From contig JADJXP010000002.1 of NCBI GenBank assembly GCA_016715795.1, forward strand, positions 62,001 to 126,000: 64,000 nt of DNA, read 5' to 3'. Shown here one piece after another: positions 61,276 to 64,000 of this stretch (position 1 is its first letter; the number at the start of each line of letters is the position of its first letter). The notes beneath the pieces were generated by a model. That model was not told the origin of the DNA, did not search any database, and was given only the letters and a program-made list of their open reading frames with translations. A program made the position numbers and the translations under genes. Source of the DNA: Chloracidobacterium sp. (GTDB lineage Bacteria; Acidobacteriota; Blastocatellia; Pyrinomonadales; Pyrinomonadaceae).

Positions 61276-62991
61276 ATGTACATTCTTGGTCTGACAACCC
61301 TCGGTGATTCCGCCGCCGCTCTCATTAAGGACGGCGAGTTGATCGCTGCCGTCGAGGAAGAGCGTTTCTCGCGGGTGAAGCATCACAGTGGCTTTCCTTA
61401 CAAATCCATTGAATTCTGCCTCGATCATGCCGGGATCAAGCTGAGCGACGTTGAGCATATTGGGCACTACTGGAAGCCGTGGATATTGCGGCACAAGGCG
61501 ATGCAGGCGGCGAGGTCGGCGTTTATCTCGCGGGATATGTTCAAGGCGAGGGCAGATCGCGGTATCGCGCAGGTGAGCGACAGTTATTTGGGGATGTTCC
61601 GCCATCCGAGGCGGCTGCGCGAGCACTTCGGGGCGTCGGATTTCAAGTTCCACTACATCGAGCATCACCAGTCGCACGCAGCGTCGGCATTCTTTGTGTC
61701 GCCCTTTGATTCAGCGGCGATACTGACATGGGACGGGACGGGCGAGGACACGACCACGCTGTTCTCGCGCGGGACCGGCAACAAGATCGACGTCCTCAAA
61801 CGCATCAAGCTGCCGCATTCGCTCGGGCAGTTCTACTCGGCGGTCACGAATTATATCGGCTTTGATATGTTCGCTGGCGACGAGTGGAAGGTGATGGGCC
61901 TGGCCGCGTACGGTGAGCCAAAGTACGTCGACTTCTTTCGCGAGAAGGTGCTGACGACCAACGGCAGCGGTGATTTTCGTCTTCATATCGATGTGCTCGA
62001 TCATCATCTTGCAAAGCATTACCAATTCCCCGACGGCATTGTGAATGAGCTCGGCCCTGCACGAATGCCGGGTGAAGAACTCGAGCAGCATCATTGGGAC
62101 GTAGCCTGTTCCGCCCAAAAGGCTCTTGAGGAGACGGCTCTTTACCTCGTGCGAAAGATCCACGAAATGACCGGCGAAGAGAACCTCTGTATGGCCGGCG
62201 GCGTGGCGTTCAACTCGGTAATGAACGGCCGCATTTTTCATGAGACTCCGTTCAAGCGCTTCTTTGTCCAGCCCGCTGCTGGCGACGCAGGCTGCTCGGT
62301 CGGGGCGGCATATTATGTTTGGAATCAGATACTTGGCCGGCCGAGATCGTTTGTTATGGACAATGCCTATTACGGCCCGGGCTTTACGAACGACGAATGT
62401 CGCGCCGCCCTGGACGAGGCAGGCCTGAAGTACGAAACGCTCAAGGACGATGCACTGTTGCCGCAGCTGGCAATGATGATCTCAGAGGGGGCGATCGTCG
62501 GGTGGTTCAACGGGCGAATGGAACTCGGTCCGCGTGCGTTGGGTGCTCGCTCGTTCCTTGCTGACCCGCGACGCGCGGACATGCGCGAGATACTGAATAA
62601 AAAGGTAAAATTGCGCGAGTGGTTTCGGCCGCTTGCGCCCTCGATGCACGAAGAGGCTGCGACCGACGTATTCGGCGTCGAACATCACGATCCGTTCATG
62701 ATCACTGTGATCGCGGTCGCCGACGATTATAAAGAAAAGATACCGGCGGTCGTTCACGTTGACGGCACCGCGAGGCCCCAGATGGTGAGCAAGACAGCGA
62801 ACCCGCGATACTGGAAGTTGATAGACGAATTCAAAAAACGTACGGGCGTGCCGATCCTGCTCAATACGTCATTTAACGTGCAGGAACCGATCGTCTGCAC
62901 ACCGCAGGACGCCGTCAATACATATCGAAAGGCTGATTTTGATGCGCTTGTGCTTGAGAACAACCTCGTGGTCCGGGAGGACTCGGTGTAG
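61276..62991 (+). CDS. NodU/CmcH/TobZ-family carbamoyltransferase
   Basis: This 571-residue enzyme O-carbamoylates a sugar using carbamoyl phosphate and ATP. The N-terminal Kae1-like domain has YILGLTTLGDSAAALIKDGE, VEEERFSRVKHHSGFP and the metal-binding IEHHQSHAASAFF. The C-terminal part has MAGGVAFNSVMNGRI, MELGPRALGARSFLADPR and LLNTSFNVQEPIVCTPQDA. It directly precedes a polytopic membrane protein, consistent with decoration of the glycan before export. Confidence 0.93.
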   Translation: MYILGLTTLGDSAAALIKDGELIAAVEEERFSRVKHHSGFPYKSIEFCLDHAGIKLSDVEHIGHYWKPWILRHKAMQAARSAFISRDMFKARADRGIAQVSDSYLGMFRHPRRLREHFGASDFKFHYIEHHQSHAASAFFVSPFDSAAILTWDGTGEDTTTLFSRGTGNKIDVLKRIKLPHSLGQFYSAVTNYIGFDMFAGDEWKVMGLAAYGEPKYVDFFREKVLTTNGSGDFRLHIDVLDHHLAKHYQFPDGIVNELGPARMPGEELEQHHWDVACSAQKALEETALYLVRKIHEMTGEENLCMAGGVAFNSVMNGRIFHETPFKRFFVQPAAGDAGCSVGAAYYVWNQILGRPRSFVMDNAYYGPGFTNDECRAALDEAGLKYETLKDDALLPQLAMMISEGAIVGWFNGRMELGPRALGARSFLADPRRADMREILNKKVKLREWFRPLAPSMHEEAATDVFGVEHHDPFMITVIAVADDYKEKIPAVVHVDGTARPQMVSKTANPRYWKLIDEFKKRTGVPILLNTSFNVQEPIVCTPQDAVNTYRKADFDALVLENNLVVREDSV

Positions 62992-64000
62992 ATGCGAAAC
63001 GCATTCTTACGCATAACGTGCCTGCTGGTCATTGGCGTTGCGGCGTTCGCAGTGCCGTTTCCTGAGGGTGCGATCGCACTGGGCGTCGTGCTCATTTCCT
63101 CGACGGCGTTTGTTCTCGGTTTTCGACGGGCCGCTTCTGACGACAAGGAGTTCATAACAACGATCTTCCTAGTGGCGTTGGCCCTTAGGATGGCGTTTGG
63201 CATCTTCATCCATGTCTTTGACCTGCGGCCGTTCTTTGGCGGCGACGCCCTTGCTTATGACATCAACGGCAACATCATGGCCAACGCCTGGCTTGGCCGT
63301 GGTGAGGTCGAGGGCGTGCTCGCATACCAGACCCAGCCGGCGAGCGGTGCGGGCTGGGGAATGAACTATCTGACGGCCTTTATCTATCTGCTTGTCGGGC
63401 GAAACATCTTCGCGGCACAGTCGTTTATAGCCGTCGTCGGTGCGGCGACCGCGCCGATGGTCTATTTTTGTGCGCTCAAGATCTTTAGCAACAGGAATGT
63501 CGCCAAGGCTTCGGCCATCGCAATCGCCGTCTTTCCGTCGTTTGTTATTTGGTCGGGCCAGCTGCTCAAGGACGGCCTCATCATCTTCCTGCTCGTAACA
63601 GCGATGACAATGGTGATGGAGTTGCAGAAGAAGGTTTCGTACGGCACGATGGCCGCACTCGTATTCTCGCTGTTCGGCATCCTGTCGTTGCGGTTTTATA
63701 TCTTTTACATGGTGCTGGTGGCGGTGGGCGGCAGTTTCGTGATCGGAATGTCAACGAGCAACCGCTCCGTTATGCGCCGAACGCTCGTGCTGGTGGGACT
63801 TGGCGTCGCACTCACGTACCTCGGAGTTATGCGCAACGCGACGGTCGAGTATGAGGTATTCGGCAATCTCTCGCGCGTGCAGAGCAGCCGTATGGACCTC
63901 GCCCGCGCCGCGGAATCAGGGTTTAATGAGGAATCTGACGTGTCGACGACCGAAGGTGCCCTTTCTGCGATACCTATCGGCTTTGCATATCTAATGTTCG
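62992..64000 (+). CDS. Polytopic membrane protein (3' end outside the window)
   Basis: The ATG at 62992 follows the carbamoyltransferase stop directly. The frame is open to the window end for 336 codons. At least eight hydrophobic segments are visible (LRITCLLVIGVAAFAVPF, YLTAFIYLLVGRNIF, LSLRFYIFYMVLVAVGGSFV, among others). The first loop carries FGGDALAYDINGNIM, an acidic pattern seen in GT-C-type glycosyltransferases and polysaccharide polymerases. Probably the polymerase or a membrane glycosyltransferase of the cluster. This is inferred from context. Confidence 0.7.
   Translation, partial: MRNAFLRITCLLVIGVAAFAVPFPEGAIALGVVLISSTAFVLGFRRAASDDKEFITTIFLVALALRMAFGIFIHVFDLRPFFGGDALAYDINGNIMANAWLGRGEVEGVLAYQTQPASGAGWGMNYLTAFIYLLVGRNIFAAQSFIAVVGAATAPMVYFCALKIFSNRNVAKASAIAIAVFPSFVIWSGQLLKDGLIIFLLVTAMTMVMELQKKVSYGTMAALVFSLFGILSLRFYIFYMVLVAVGGSFVIGMSTSNRSVMRRTLVLVGLGVALTYLGVMRNATVEYEVFGNLSRVQSSRMDLARAAESGFNEESDVSTTEGALSAIPIGFAYLMF

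Overview
The window is a 64 kb, GC-rich, gene-dense chromosomal segment. It most likely comes from an Acidobacteriota bacterium of the Blastocatellia/Pyrinomonadaceae type. That placement is an inference from the gene mix: futalosine-route menaquinone genes (an mqnP-like UbiA and mqnE), bacillithiol synthase BshA, a TIGR02999-type ECF sigma factor followed by a Ser/Thr kinase with TPRs, a large secreted delta-60/FG-GAP repeat protein, and small secreted TonB-C domain proteins. No rRNA, phage, plasmid or CRISPR locus is visible. One tRNA with a CAT anticodon and one TPP riboswitch are present.

Layout. 1-8.3 kb: menaquinone genes, a DUF433/DUF5615 toxin-antitoxin-like pair whose second gene has a broken start, DinB, an ArsR-SRPBCC-DoxX-DUF1801 operon, a sugar epimerase and an RDD protein. 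8.4-14.3 kb: the tRNA, two exported proteins, dxs, a 1 kb interval bracketed by two related stem-loop repeats that also carries a possible IS21-type end, an FHA-GGDEF cyclase and a DUF4160/DUF2442 pair. 14.5-17.8 kb: a PilN-PilO-PilP-like-pseudopilin operon without a neighbouring pilM or pilQ. 18-23 kb: two giant membrane proteins, an Agl23-like glycosyltransferase and its partner. 23-32.2 kb: housekeeping genes (ychF, rlmN, pgeF, acpS) mixed with three exported nucleases. 32.3-38.3 kb: sigma/anti-sigma pair, TonB-C proteins, Fic protein, hydrolase and bshA. 38.4-51.9 kb: FG-GAP protein, ECF sigma plus kinase (kinase gene cut by one amber codon), two sugar dehydrogenases, PPK2, thiC and others. 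51.9-64 kb: an uninterrupted plus-strand polysaccharide cluster with flippase, glycosyltransferases, methyltransferases, epimerase, carbamoyltransferase and a membrane protein running off the window.

How the genes work together. The exported nucleases look like a nucleic-acid scavenging set. The sigma/anti-sigma and sigma/kinase units are two separate signalling modules. The last 12 kb probably builds and exports a methylated, carbamoylated, deoxysugar-containing surface glycan.

Features that cut across genes: (i) six of twelve convergent gene junctions overlap by exactly four bases through interlocked stop codons; (ii) at least seven islands of 7-bp-periodic simple sequence lie between or inside genes, several of them translated in frame; (iii) three genes are interrupted by single-base or single-codon lesions (DUF5615, the tandem TonB-C gene, the kinase). 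I did not find a clearly new defence or mobile system. The periodic islands and the paired stem-loop repeats are the least explained structures.
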